From contig NC_083384.1 of the NCBI RefSeq assembly GCF_031755915.1, forward strand, positions 7,666,501-7,730,500: a stretch of 64,000 nucleotides of DNA. The letters run 5' to 3'. This document shows positions 33,547-45,684 of the stretch, in pieces (the first letter of the stretch is position 1; every line of letters starts with the position of its first letter). The notes under the pieces are model-generated. The model saw only the letters and a list, made by a program, of their open reading frames with translations, had not been told where the DNA came from and searched no databases. A program made the position numbers and the translations under genes. Source of the DNA: Ziziphus jujuba (taxonomy: Eukaryota > Streptophyta > Magnoliopsida > Rosales > Rhamnaceae).

Positions 33547-36500
33547 CTAGTTCCACGGTCTCTTGACCTTTAGAATATTGCTTGCACCCCACGTATTTGC
33601 CAACTCGAACCCAAACTGTTTGATCTTCCAATTGACTGATTTTTCTTGCTCCATAAACACATGGAAAGAAGCCCCGGTGACCATTCTACAAACGGAGGAC
33701 CAGTTTACCCCAAATACATGTCTCAAATCGATAGTCGCATACCTAACTATGACATGCTCTGAGTTGTTATTGACTTGAAGCGTGCAAGAATCTTCATAAT
33801 TGAAAGAACCGCGGACGCTACTGTACATGCTGGTCGTGAAATTGAATCTGAATCGGATTTTAGTTTCCGGCCTAGATATTTTAAACACAAAAACAGCGCA
33901 AAAGACAAATTTGAAGCGGGAATCATTAATATTAAACAATTTTGGAGGAAGCTGGATAAATGAGTTTCCATAAAGAGCTCGATAGCTGAACCCCCATAGG
34001 ATTTCACTTCCCGGGTACACCATTTCCAGATATGAAATATCCTGTACCACATGGAGATATATTAGTCAAGCCAGTGCACAAATTAGATATGTATTTTACA
34101 GGGAGATAGAAAAAAATATAAATACAAATATATTAATATATATATATATACATACATCCTGAGCAGACAAAATTCTACGGCGTGCAACATTAGTAAAAAC
34201 GTTGTTACGTGTGTTGTCATCCAATTTTAGACATTGCTCAAAATTATAAATTTCCCCTTTACTTTTATTATTTTTATGTTGAACTTGGGGGTCATAATCT
34301 TGTGCCGTTGGGGTCCTCCAACTTGATATTGTCTCCAGCGATGAGCAGTTATTTGCATCCAAACAAGTTAAAGACGATGGAAGCTCAATTATTGATCTCA
34401 ATCCCGTACAACCACTTATTTTCAAATATCGAAGAGATGAACTTGTACAATCCTCAAGCTCGATCAGATTTGGGCAATTAGAAAGATCCAGCCATCCCAG
34501 TGATTTCAACTTCCAAATGCTTTTCGGTAGACATTTAAGTCTTTTGCAATTATACAAATCTAAATGTGAGAGACCCATGAGACACCCAATTGATGATGGC
34601 ACTACTTGTATTGCTGTCCCGCACAATCTTAACTTCTTTAAATTCAATGGAAGACTTTCCATCCCATATTTCAGATTATTGCAGCCACTCATATCCAAAT
34701 CTAATAGACCCAAGAGAGACCTAACTGATGAGGGCAATTCTTCTATTGCTGTCCTACACAATTTCAACTCCCTTATATTCAATGGAAGATTTTCCATGCC
34801 ATCTTTCAGATTCTCACAATCACTCAAATCTAGTAGCTCAAGCTTGTCCAGATTCTTAAAACATGAAGGAACTTGAACCAAACTTATACACCCTTGAAGA
34901 TTTATGCTTTCAAGATTTATAGCCCCACACAAGTTTGGTATTTGAATAAGGTGCTCAGAATAACTAAGATCCATCTTCTTCAACTTCTCAACTGGCTGCA
35001 ACAGACAAAAAAACAGACTTTAATAGTTAAACACTACTACATATTTAATACAACAACATGTATACAATTTTGCTAAAAAACACGCTAGACCCGGTGATGG
35101 AGCCAGAAAATATAGTGAGAGTGGCACCATCATATATCAATAATATAATTTTTTTTTGGGTAAATTATATCAATAATATAACTACTTATATTATATGAAA
35201 AAGTAGGGTAATCAATAGCTTTTTTCATATTCAACTGGTGTTGTTAATTGAGACAGTCAAGGAATGTAATATGCTTTAGCTAAGCCGTTTCCTGTTCTAT
35301 ATTCGCCTTTGGTCACGGAGTTTCCTGTACTGATATTGTTTTCTTTGGTGGTGGTTTGGCTTATAAATCTAAGGAAGCCATACGATTAATTTATGACACA
35401 GGTGATTATATGGGGATGGGTGTTTTATTGTAACGGATATTAGAAGTATGCTAAGTCATTACTCTGGTTTCTATGTTTACTCCTAGGACTGCTAATATGG
35501 CAACTCACATATTATATTAGCTAAGCATTCTCTATCATTGTCTATTTATGAATCTTGGTTGGAAGTGTAACAACCTTGTATGTGTCCTACTCTCCAACAA
35601 GTTGCTTGTATTTTTTATATCTAGTAATGCATTTTTTTATGATCTTTCAAAAACAAAAAAAAAAATTAAAAAAAAATTGAAAAAAGTTAAATTTAAGACT
35701 TTTATTGTCTATAATTTATTAACTAAAACTTGAATTCACAACAAAATTAGAAAAGTGAAAATTTAACTAAAATAGTGAAAATTTCTATTAAAGGTAAGAA
35801 ATTTATAAATATTGATGTTAAATAATATCATTTTTAGTAGAGATAATATGCGCTAATGGATTGGATTAACAGGATTTTAACTTCTAGAAAGGAAAATGTT
35901 AAAATGGGACAAATTTGGAGAAGAGATCTACATTTTGAAGGATTAAATTGTAAATTCCGATAAATTTTATAAATTAAATTTTTTTTTAAAAAAAAAATTG
36001 AGGGGGCACATGCCCCTCAACCTTACCTAGGTCCGTCCATGGCCAGACCCCCATCATAAAAAACGCTATTTCACATTAGACAATAAGCTTTCATCCCACA
36101 ACATATTTTCTGATGTGAGCGGCATTTTTTATGATGAGGGTTGGCATGTTTTTTAGTGTGTATATATATATATATATATATATGCATACCTGATTTTCAT
36201 TCCAAAGTAGCTCCACAAGTTGGCTATCACGCATAACAAGTTCAACAAGATTTTCTGGACTAAAATTTGGTGGAAAATCTTTTAAAGGATATGAATCCCA
36301 CTGAAGATATCTTAGCTCTTCAGAAAGAAACTCTAAACCTTCAAGTGGAAGATATATTTTTTTGCACACTTCTCTATTGTAGGGGCCCCATCCTAATTTC
36401 TCGTAGAATATATCTCCACTGCAAAATCTGTCATCACAATGCATTCTAAGTAGTCGTAGATAGTACATCTTTGAAAATGATATAGGCTTCACATTTACAT

Positions 36501-38857
36501 CCTTTCTAAGTTCAGACTGATTCAATAATATGCCTTCAACTTCAGAGCTTCCCTAAAAATCAACCCAATGTTATAGATAAGGACACAATATATTTATAAA
36601 AAAATTTAAAAAAAAAAAAGGAAATTTATTAACTAGAATATTTATACAAACAAGAAAATGTAGTAATTAATTTGCACTTACCGTACTTCTTTCCAATACG
36701 TAGCTAACATCTTTAGCATTCCACAGCCTACTACGTTGTCCAGGGTCTTTGTTTTCATCACAAACAATAGCCTTACCCATTTGTCGTAGTAAATCATGCA
36801 TGGACAATTTGTTTTGGCATTCAATTATTAAGGATTTATCAATGAGAACACTTATACCTATTGTCGCGTCAGAACGCTTACTGCGGTGTAGTATACTTTC
36901 CACATATTCTCTGTCAACTTCACCATCGAAGAAGCAAGCAATGTCGAGAAATATGCCCTGGATGCCTTTGTCACCTAATCCATCATAACTTATTTTCAAC
37001 ACTTTTTGTATGTTCCTGTCTTGATCTGTTTTCAACTTATCCAATGCACTTTCCCATTCTTTTATGCTTTTGGAGTAAAGGGAAGAACCCAAGACTTCAA
37101 GAGCCAATGGATTGCCATGTGCATAATCTGATGCACATTTTGATAAAGCTTCATATCCTGGAAGATCAGAATTTTGTCCAAAAGCATGCAAGCGAAAAAG
37201 CATAAGGGCATCAAAATCATTTAACCTCTTAACCTCGTAAAGTTTATCTGCCCTTGACTTAAGCACTTGTGCATCTCTGGTTGTGACAATAATTCTACTT
37301 CCATCACCAAAGGTACACACTTTAGGTAATAATTTGTTTAATTGGAATATTGCATCCAAATCATCTAAAACAATAAGGACCCTTGTACGGAGGCATCTGT
37401 CTTGAATAGCAGTTGATTCCATGTTCAGAAAAGTTTTATCTTTGAACAGCTCAAAAAGAAGTTTCTCTCTCAAATGATTTATTCCATGTCTTGCAGATTC
37501 TTCTCTAACATCATTAAGAAAGCAATAACTTTCGAAATGACGACAGAAGGTTTGAAAAATAGCACATGCAAGGGTGGTTTTTCCAATGCCCCCCATGCCA
37601 TAAAGACCTATGATGCGAACATTCATTGAGCCAATGGATAACAATCCTTCAATTTCCTTCATAGGTTTTTCAATTCCAATCAAGTGCCTCTTGAAATGAT
37701 CATTTGTTGATACGTATTTAGACAATTTCAACAAAACATCTTTAACAATTTTTTCAATAAACTTGTACTCAGGCCTAGCAAATGAAGAAATCAAATACAA
37801 ATTGTAAGAAACAGAGCATCATTGATATAAATTTAGGAATTTAAAAGACATAGATATAAATCTTAATTCAATAATATTTTTTTTTTTTTGGATGAAATAA
37901 ATATATTATATATGGTTGTAATTAGGAAAGTTTGTTATTAACCGCTTTAAGTTTTTAGTAAAATATAAAATAGGGGAATATCGTCAAACTCTTGGAGGTT
38001 TGACAAATACACACTACTTTAGAAACAAAGGATCATCGATATAAATTTTGGAATTTAAAAGAAATAAATAGGAATGCTCAATATATCTTAGGAATATATT
38101 TAGATGATTTAAATTTTATTCAATATATTATGTATAGCTGTAATAAGGAAATTTTGTTGTCAACTGTTTTCGCTTTTTAGTAAAATATATAAAAGGGGAA
38201 GTATCAACGACCACTTGGAGGTTTGACAAATATACACCACTTAGACCTTAGCTTAAATTCTCATCACTTAGAGCCCTGGATTTAACACCCTGAAATTAAA
38301 CAGTAAACACATTGCATGGTTTATACATATATATATATATATATATTATAAATTAATAAGACAGAAAGTTACCTGATGTCGTTTGAATCATAACCCCTAA
38401 TATCAGCCACTTCTTCAAGAGCATCCCTCCACTGCTGCACCTTCTCCCTTCTGTCTCTAAAACGTTGTTCATGTTTAGCAAATGCTTCTGCATAACCCTC
38501 CTGCTGTTTTCGTACAACAGATGGTTCTATGCCATAAAAAATGGGTATAACATCATTCCCATTTCTCTTGCATTCGAGTATGCGAACCACTTCATCCAAA
38601 CACGATGTGGAAGATGCAAAGTCTTGAGAGAAAACTATTATGCAAATCTTAGATTCCTTAATGGCCTCCATGATTTCAGAAATTCTATGGCCACTTTCAA
38701 GGTTTTCATCATCTTTGAAAATCAAGATATGCTTTTGATCCAGAGAATGATAAAGATGACCAGTAAAACCATCACGGGTGTCCTCACCCCTGAAACTGAG
38801 AAATACATCATACTTTTCTCGAGAAGAATATGAAGAAGAAGAAGAAGAAGAATCCAT
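33547..38857 (-). CDS. TNL1: TIR-NBS-LRR immune receptor
   Basis: Five exons: 38857-38373, 37774-36682, 36552-36190, 34995-34156 and 34041-33547; all junctions GT...AG and the frame closes at 1091 residues. Exon 1: TIR domain (YDVFLSFRGEDTRDGF, residues 16-31), a probable NADase; the Glu of CLDE is residue 89, but the Trp usual before it is Ser85. Exon 2: NB-ARC with P-loop GMGGIGKTT (221-229), Walker B VLIVLDD (294-300), RNBS-B GDGSRIIVTTR (318-328), GNPLAL (382-387) and MHD (487-489). Exons 3-4 (527-927): linker and a short LRR domain with TNL-type LRRs. Exon 5 (928-1091): C-terminal jelly-roll (C-JID) region, slightly off consensus. Such proteins are intracellular pathogen sensors. I chose ATG 38855-38857 because an upstream CTGCAG just before it looks like a 5'-UTR splice acceptor, as in TNL2. 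No disabling change was found. Confidence 0.92.
35073..36156. mobile_element. TIR-type DNA element in TNL1 intron 3
   Basis: Intron 3 of TNL1 is 1194 bp against 159 bp in TNL2. The extra DNA is bounded by an imperfect terminal inverted repeat: CTAAAAAACACGCTAGACCC at 35073-35092 and its inverted relative at 36138-36156. A second inverted pair, CATCATAAAAAACGC near 36052 and GGCATTTTTTATGATG near 36121-36136, makes a small hairpin at the right end. No transposase and no clear target duplication were found, so it is a non-autonomous element of unknown superfamily, possibly with a smaller hairpin element at its end. Confidence 0.55.
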
Positions 38858-39250
38858 GTTTATAACCTGCAGAAACTCTGAATCCACAAGCAAATTAAGT
38901 AATTATAAATTAATTAGTAACAAATTGAATGGAAGCTTGGTCTTGAGTTAAGCTAACTACATGTGCCTCTATTACCCATACCTTTATCCTCCAACGACGT
39001 TGCTGCAGCTAGGTTCTCTTCGATGCGGTTTCGCTCTCTCCTTGTTTTTTTTCCTACAGGTGGTCTACCCACACCACCAAAACCGTCTTCCCGATCAGTT
39101 GCCCAAAACGCTGTGTTTCTCTCACTCTCTATTATGGAGGAGAGAAGAACATGGGAAAAAGGACTTGGAAGCCGTGTTAAATTTATCAGCCAACATGTTG
39201 TGATAAAGACTTTATTAGTCGGTATCCTATCATTGCATTACACCTTCCAA
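38858..39250 (-). promoter_or_regulatory. TNL1 upstream region
   Basis: Closely matched by 49975-50360 upstream of TNL2, so the duplication included the proximal promoter and 5' leader. A likely 5'-UTR intron acceptor (CTGCAG) lies about 10 bases before the ATG. No TATA box could be assigned with confidence. Confidence 0.5.
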
Positions 39251-40820
39251 TATAAATTAATAAGGTGTTGAATTTAGTAATACATTAGGTTTTGGTCATT
39301 TATGTTTTTCTTCTGTGTAGTTTGTCACTTCAAATGTCATTTACTATTGGTTAGAGTTTGTTCCTCATTTCAATCAACTAAAAAAACTTAAGAAAAAAAA
39401 TTTATTTTAAAATAGTTTTTAATTTGATATTTACATTTTAATTTTTTTTAATTTTATAATCATTGGAAATGCATAATAAGCTAGTTATCATTAACTAACA
39501 CAAAAACTATTTAAAATAAGCAAATTACAAACAATTTGATAGAAAAATTAAATACCAAAATATTTAAAAAAGCATTAAGAAGCAATATTTATTCAATCTT
39601 TCAAACTCTGTTTGACAAAACATATGGAGTGGCATAAATAGCCTTATTGTTTTTCCATACTGAAGAGTTAAAAAATTAAATGGAAGAGAAGTATTAAGAC
39701 CTTGGATAATGTATTTTCTATGCTCCTAAGTCATACTAATTGCTGAATATTTTCTCCTCAAGACCATGTAATTGCTACGCTAACAAGCACTTAGGTATCA
39801 AACAACCTTTCATTTTGTCTACTACATAAATCCTAACATTTCAAGAGTTGAATTCATCACATAATTTTCCCACTAGCTCACCAAAAACAAACCTGTCGAC
39901 AACAACTATCACTAAATTTGTCAAATTTTGCTGCTAGTACGAAAAAGCAGAGCGAATAGCAAAGGAGAGTGATCCTTATGAGAAGTACAAAACTTTACTG
40001 AAAACAACAGCAAAAATGAGCTCTTACCAAATCCTATAAAATTGAAAAATATATTCACAAAATAAATTAGCTACAATGGAAACTGTTAACATGACAAAAA
40101 CCATATAGAAATGTGAAGTAGAGCAATGACACTATATATATGTAACCTTCCATTATTCTTTATAGTAGCTCTTTCGCATCACTTAAGAGTCTGAAATATT
40201 ATCCTTAATCTATGTATATATATTATATAGTCAATATTGTAGAAGCAATTCAGTATTTTTTATTATCATATTGATTCAATTCTCTCCTTTCTTAAGTATT
40301 TGTCTTGGTTGAAATTTTTGTTTGTCCTTGATGTTTTACTTGAAGATCAAAAAAGTTAGACAAAACTCAAGAAAATGCTAAGTAATTGAACAATGTCATT
40401 GCTTTGGATCTCTATTTGTAAGGCTGATTGAAAAATAATTCAAATGAGAAACAAAAACAAACTGACATTATCACCATTTGAAAACAGATGTCATGCTTAG
40501 TATACTATAAAAGTACTAGAATGACACCGATACACAAAAATTACTCATTCAAACGTATTTTATCAAACACTCGAAAGAGAAAAGAACCAGGATAGTTAAC
40601 ATACATTCTATTTGCACTTTGTAGAGTATAAATGCTCAAAGCAACCAGAAAAAGCCTTCGAAATACAAAATGTTTGAGAGATTTTACTCAGCAAGATAAC
40701 AAAAAATGCTCAACTGGATATAGATATGCAAAGCCATATATATGCAATGCATCACAAAGAATTCAGAAATATCATATGTATATATATACCTTGGATCTTA
40801 TAATTTCTATGCTTTTAAGT
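39251..40820. repeat. segmental duplication, blocks T, Q and R, copy 2
   Basis: 39251-39595 matches 53820-54190 (upstream side of TNL2). 39590-40620 matches block Q and 40626-40790 block R. At about 39593 the block-P sequence that should lie between T and Q is missing: GCATTAAGAAGCAATATTT runs straight into TATTCAATCTTTC. This unit has therefore lost roughly the part equivalent to 17350-17938. Confidence 0.8.
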
Positions 40821-41020
40821 CATACTCATTGCTAATGTTGCGAAAAATAGAACAAAACAATAGCAATAGAAGAAGAAAAACAAAACACACATCGATTTAC
40901 GTAGAAAACCCTTAACAGGAAAAAAACACAGGCAAATAAAGGCAAACTTTTATTGATGAAAATTGGTACAAAAGGTGAGCAAATAGAGTGTAAAAAAACT
41001 CAATACGTCCAAAACCCCCA

Positions 41021-41023
<3 letters not shown>

Positions 41024-41082
<59 letters not shown>
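41024..41082. repeat. TA microsatellite
   Basis: An uninterrupted TA run of nearly 60 bases, absent from the related flank near 62950. Open frames across it are artefacts. Confidence 0.95.
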
Positions 41083-41083
<1 letters not shown>

Positions 41084-41249
41084 CATAGATAGAATAAACT
41101 TAAAAATTGGAAAGGTCCGTATCGACCCTCGATCTCTACTACCACCATAGAGCCCCATTTTTTCCCTCTAAATAAATTCACCAAACAGGTCGCACCGCAA
41201 GCTTTTCATGTCGGGTCAACAAGAATTTCGGTCACCAACTCTAACAGTC

Positions 41250-41664
41250 GAAAATTTTCTCTTTTAAGACCATCTGATTACTACACTAACAAACACAACA
41301 GCTACAAAACTTCCTTTGATTTTATCTACTATAAAAATTCTAGCATCTCAAGAGTTGGATTCATTTGATAATTGTCCAACAATTATCACACACCAAGAAA
41401 TCTAATTTCTCACTAACAATCTCAACATATCCATAATAGAAGTAAATTATCAATATAGGTAATGAAATATATATAATCTCTTAAAGCAAGTGGTGTACAA
41501 AATACATAGAGATTAATGCCGTACCATAAACAATTATTACAAATTCTGGCTCAAAACAACAGCAAAAATGTTTTCAAAATATGTTTACTAAACAAAACTA
41601 CAACAGAAAATGTTAACATAACAAAAAAACATAAGGAACTATGAAGTCAAATAGTGACACTATA
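41250..41664. repeat. flank block S, copy 1, left part
   Basis: Matches 62995-63460 (ACCATCTGATT...CACTAACAAACACAACAGCTA). Continues at 44296-44850 after the solo LTR. No gene. Confidence 0.8.
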
Positions 41665-44295
41665 TGTAACACCCCGTCCCAAATCGCACCGGAATCCGTG
41701 CACGTTCACCGAGGTTGACTGTTGACCGTTGACCAAAGGGGTCAAAAGTTGACTTTTTGACTCGGTGGGAATTGCGAGTTGACCAGGATACCGTGGCGAA
41801 GTGCACGATGCCACGAGTTCGTAGACTGGTAGCACGTCGAAAACGGAGCTACGGTTTGGAAGTTATGGACGAAACAAGTTGCGGTCCAAACTGTCCAAGG
41901 GGTGCCGGAGTTGACTTTTTGTTTATGGGGAATTGAGCTTTGACTCATGCATGGTTGTGAAGTGGTCGTCGATACGAGTTCACAGACTAGCGGCACGCTC
42001 AAAACGGACATCCGGTTAAAAAGTTATGGACGTTTGAAGTTTACCGGATACCGTATTATTTTAATGTTTTTTTTTGGGTCGGTGAACAGTGAAATGCCAC
42101 GTGTCAGCTTCTGATTGGTCCACGTGGCATGAACAGTGTCACGCAGGGTTTTAATTTTGAAAAAACTCTCGGGGAAGAGAGAGAAAGAGAGAGAAGAGAG
42201 AGAAAGAGAGAGAGAGCCACCGCCGGCCACCGGAGTTTTCCACTGTTCCGGCCGAGTTACTGTACACGCGCCGGACAGAAAGGTTGCCCACCTCATTTCC
42301 GGCAAAACCTCCAAATTTCACGGCGAACGGCCGCCGGACGCGCCCGGATCGGACGTCCGAAATTACTGTTCCGGCGAGTACCCGAAAATTCCGGCCAGCT
42401 CCAGTCCGCAATGTTCGACCTCCTGAACCCAAATCCGACTTCCGTTTCCGCCAATTCACGACGGTTTGGGAGAATTGCGGAGCCGAAACTCGAAAAGCTT
42501 TCCGGCGAGATTCCGACCCCGTCGGGTTCGATCACCGGAAAGTAAGACCGAATCCGTGATCCTCATCACGCGAGCTTCGATTCGGTATATAACTCGTAAC
42601 CCTTAGATGTCGCTTGGTGTTCGCTCCCCGGGTATCCATTTGGGAATTACCCGAATAAAATATTAATATTTTTGGTTTGTGCACTGTGGTTGTTTAGGTG
42701 CACGCGCGAGTAGTGGAGTGGATCCCGAGGAGGATCTTAGTTGATTTGCGCTCTCCAGGTGAGTGACCCACCTTCAAAAATTATTTTGGGCAATTAATTA
42801 AATTTAATTGGTATTTAATTTAGTATTTAATTACGCTCATGTGGTGTGGTTTAATTATGGTTTTAATGCGGTTTAATTTAATTTATTTGTTATGCATGAG
42901 CAAGGTATGTTTCGGTATTAATTTTACGTGGTTTCAAATGTGATTTCTCGGGCATAATTGGGTTAAATATTTTGTGAAAATATTTGGTTAAATTTTATAA
43001 TTTATGCCCGCGGTATTTTTATGGTTGCATTTTGTATTTCGAGAAAATTGTGGTTTGTTGTTATCGCTATTTCGTACCGGGTGATTGGATAAAATATGTG
43101 GGATGGTGTTTTGTGAAATTTTGGTATACTTCCCACGGTGGTTTTTGGAAAAACGGTACGGTTGGTTGTTTATGTTTATTTTTAGACGCACTCATACAGT
43201 ATTGGTGTTCTGGTGTATGGTGTATGGACACGTGGTTTAGTACGCGGTTATTATATGGTTTAGCGTGCGGTTATTACTTCACCCGTGAGTTGCCATTGGA
43301 CCGTGGGCAGGCAAGGTTATTGTTGCGCACAGCCGCCCCCCTCCTTGGCCGGGTGATGGTTTTTAGCAGTCGGTACTGTCGGGACGCCGAAGTGACCACT
43401 GCAGGTTTCTCTCTTTAACCTCCCGCCAGTCGGTGCTCGGGACGCTGGGTATCGGAGGGCATCACCGGTATATGGTGTGGTGCGTCAGGTGTAATTGTCG
43501 GTGTAATTGCAAATAATGGTTTAAACCCCAAAGGTGTTCAAAATTTATTTATTATAATTTATTATATTTTTATTATATATTTGGGGTATGTATTTATTTA
43601 ATTGTTGTTGTTAAATTATTTAATCCCTTGGTTTTTGGGAGGTATGCACATTGGGTTTTGCGAAAAGGTTTTAAAAAGGGAACATTTCAAACGGAGCGAT
43701 TGGTGAGAGTTTTGAGGGAAATCATTATTTTCCAAAGGTTATTATTATTTATTATTAATTGTTGGTATTTGTTCCACTCCTTAATTGTTATTATTTTATT
43801 ATTATTATCAAAAGGTGTTCAGTAGTTCGGGTTACTCACGGAGATGATTAGCATCTCACACTCTTAAATTCCGTTCCCTTAGGTGCAAGTGGTGGTAGAC
43901 GTTCTTCCGGAGCGAACCAAGTTTTCCGCTGCTGTTGTGTTTCGAGAAGTTTCTTTGTACTCTTTCATCTCAGTGTATTATTTCTTTTCAGCCTTGTTGT
44001 ATTTCTGTTGTTTAGCACTTCTTAAAGCTCTGTATACTATTGGAATACTTCTGTTTTATTTATGCACTGGACTGTTGTTACTTTGAGAAGTGCTGGAATT
44101 TGTGGAATCAGTTTGTAGTTTGTGGGAGGAATAAGGGGATGTTTTTAGAATTGTGTTTTCAGTACAGGTAAAGTGTGGTAAGTAAATCCCTTAGGGGAGG
44201 CTCTGTCGGATTTTCCTTTGGAGGGTCCGGTAGGGTTTCCCTGGGATCAGGGCTGTCTAGGGTTCCGGGAAAGGAATTCTGGACGGGTCCTGACA
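41665..44295 (+). mobile_element. solo LTR with internal deletion
   Basis: TGTAACACC...GGGTCCTGACA, 2631 bp, flanked by a perfect duplication CTATA (41660-41664 and 44296-44300). It is about 0.4 kb shorter than the others because the part between CGTCCGAA and CCGGAAATTACTG is gone (joined at about 42358). The W-box cluster, paired G-boxes, splice-like sites and terminal core are kept. It lies between the two TNL genes, about 2.8 kb upstream of TNL1's start. Confidence 0.96.
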
Positions 44296-44850
44296 CTATA
44301 TACCTCTAACCATATATTATTCTTTCTAGCAGCTTTTTCCCATCCTTAAGAGTCTTAAAGATTGTTTGTAATCTTGTTAATAAAGTAAGTCAGTATTTTT
44401 TTTTTATTATCATATTCATTTAGTTCTATCTGTTGTTTGTATTTATCTTAGTTGAAGTCCTTTTTTTTTTCACTCACTCTCTCTCTCTCTCTCCCCCCTA
44501 CAGGAAGCTGAAGAAAATGCAAAGTAAGTCAACATTGCACTATGGATCTCTGTTTTCATGGGCACAGACTGAAAAACAATCAAATGAGAAACAAAAACAA
44601 ACTGACTTTATCTTGAAATGTAAACAGGTAAAACGCTTAGGGTACAATATATTTAACTTTAAGCACTAGTAATGACAACTGTTTATCTACCAAAAGATTT
44701 AATTAAAACATAAAATTACCCCTTCAAGCATATTTTATCAAACAAATGAAAGATAATTACACAAAACAATTGCATCCTCATCATACCTCAAACCATTCAC
44801 ATATGCCAGGCTTTTTCTCCCATACCTCAAAACCATCTATTCATGAGTTT
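44296..44850. repeat. flank block S, copy 1, right part
   Basis: Matches 63455-64000 (CTAGCAGCTTTTTCCCATCC, then a CT microsatellite at about 44477-44494, then CTACAGGA). The end of this block leads directly into the TNL2 3' region. Confidence 0.85.
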
Positions 44851-45182
44851 TTTAAACAGCGTTAGTATCGAGGTCAAAGTAGACACTGCCTTCATCCTCG
44901 TTAGAGACAATGCTTGTGCCCGGATCAAAGTAGACACTGTTTTCATCCTCATCAAAGTAGAGACTGCTAATACTTGTGTCGATAGGGTTGGCATAAGGTT
45001 CTGGTCCAACGAGTTAATGTCAAAGTAGGCGCTACTTTCACCCTCGTCAAAGTGGGTATTGCTAGATTTGGCATAAGGTTCTAGGTTTGACCAAATTGGT
45101 TCCATATCAAAGTAGGGCCTAGAACTCCCTGTGCGACAACTTTTCTTGCCTTTTAGAACACTACTTGAACATCGGTCAATAT
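44851..45182 (-). pseudogene. possible lost C-terminal exon of TNL2
   Basis: On the minus strand several frames carry repeats of the type YFDEDENSVYFD, EDEGSVYFD and HFDEGESSAYFD, created by repeated copies of a DNA unit around AAAGTAGACACTG (plus strand). They resemble the pieces behind TNL1 but are broken by frame changes, and a TRIM separates them from the gene. An acidic repeat exon in the ancestor is a guess. Confidence 0.35.
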
Positions 45183-45576
45183 TGTAACAGCCCAGGCTAC
45201 CCGCATGAGATATTGTCCTCTTTGGGCCTGAAAATCTTCTCACAACCCAGCCCTTAAGGTTTTAAAAGGCCTTTTAAGGGAAAGTTATCCACACCCACTT
45301 ATAATGAGTTTCATTCTCCTTTCTAACCAACGTGGGACTGCACAATTCTCCCCCCTTGGGGCCCAGCAGCCTCGCTGGCACATCAATTCAGATACTGTCT
45401 CTGATACCATCTGTAACAACCCAGATCACCCGCATGAGATATTATCCTCTTTGGGCCGGGAGAATCCTCTTACAATCCAGCCCTCAAGGTTTTACTAGAC
45501 TTCTCAAGGAAAAGGTATCCACACTTGCTTATAAGGAGTATTTCGTTCCCCTTTCCAACCGATGTGGGACTTCACA
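45183..45576 (-). mobile_element. complete TRIM element
   Basis: 394 bp: two LTRs (45183-45344 and 45412-45576) around a 67-base interior. Flanked by a perfect target duplication AATAT (45178-45182 and 45577-45581). On the minus strand the interior starts with a primer-binding site (TGGTATCAGAG, within 45399-45411) and ends with a polypurine tract (AAGGGGGGAG) beside the second LTR. The LTRs run TGTGAAGTCCCACATCGG...TGTTACA. It has no coding capacity and must have been moved by another element's proteins. It inserted between TNL2 and its old 3' region. Confidence 0.93.
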
Positions 45577-45684
45577 AATATGGGGTTGATTACACAACGA
45601 AAAATGGGGTTAATTTTCTTTTCTCGTGAGCCTAGACCTCATTATGCCCCATATTTTCTATCCTTTTAGAACACTTGTAGAACC

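Noticed and set aside
34517..34876. Plus-strand frames opposite the TNL1 and TNL2 LRR exons
   Set aside because: Mirror images of the periodic LRR coding sequence on the minus strand.
40912..41184. Frames across the TA run near 41050
   Set aside because: A dinucleotide repeat gives Tyr-Ile runs in any frame; not coding.
45183..45576. Cassandra-type TRIM with 5S rRNA promoter boxes
   Set aside because: The LTRs match a common plant TRIM motif, but I could not see 5S-like box A or box C sequences, so I did not assign the family.
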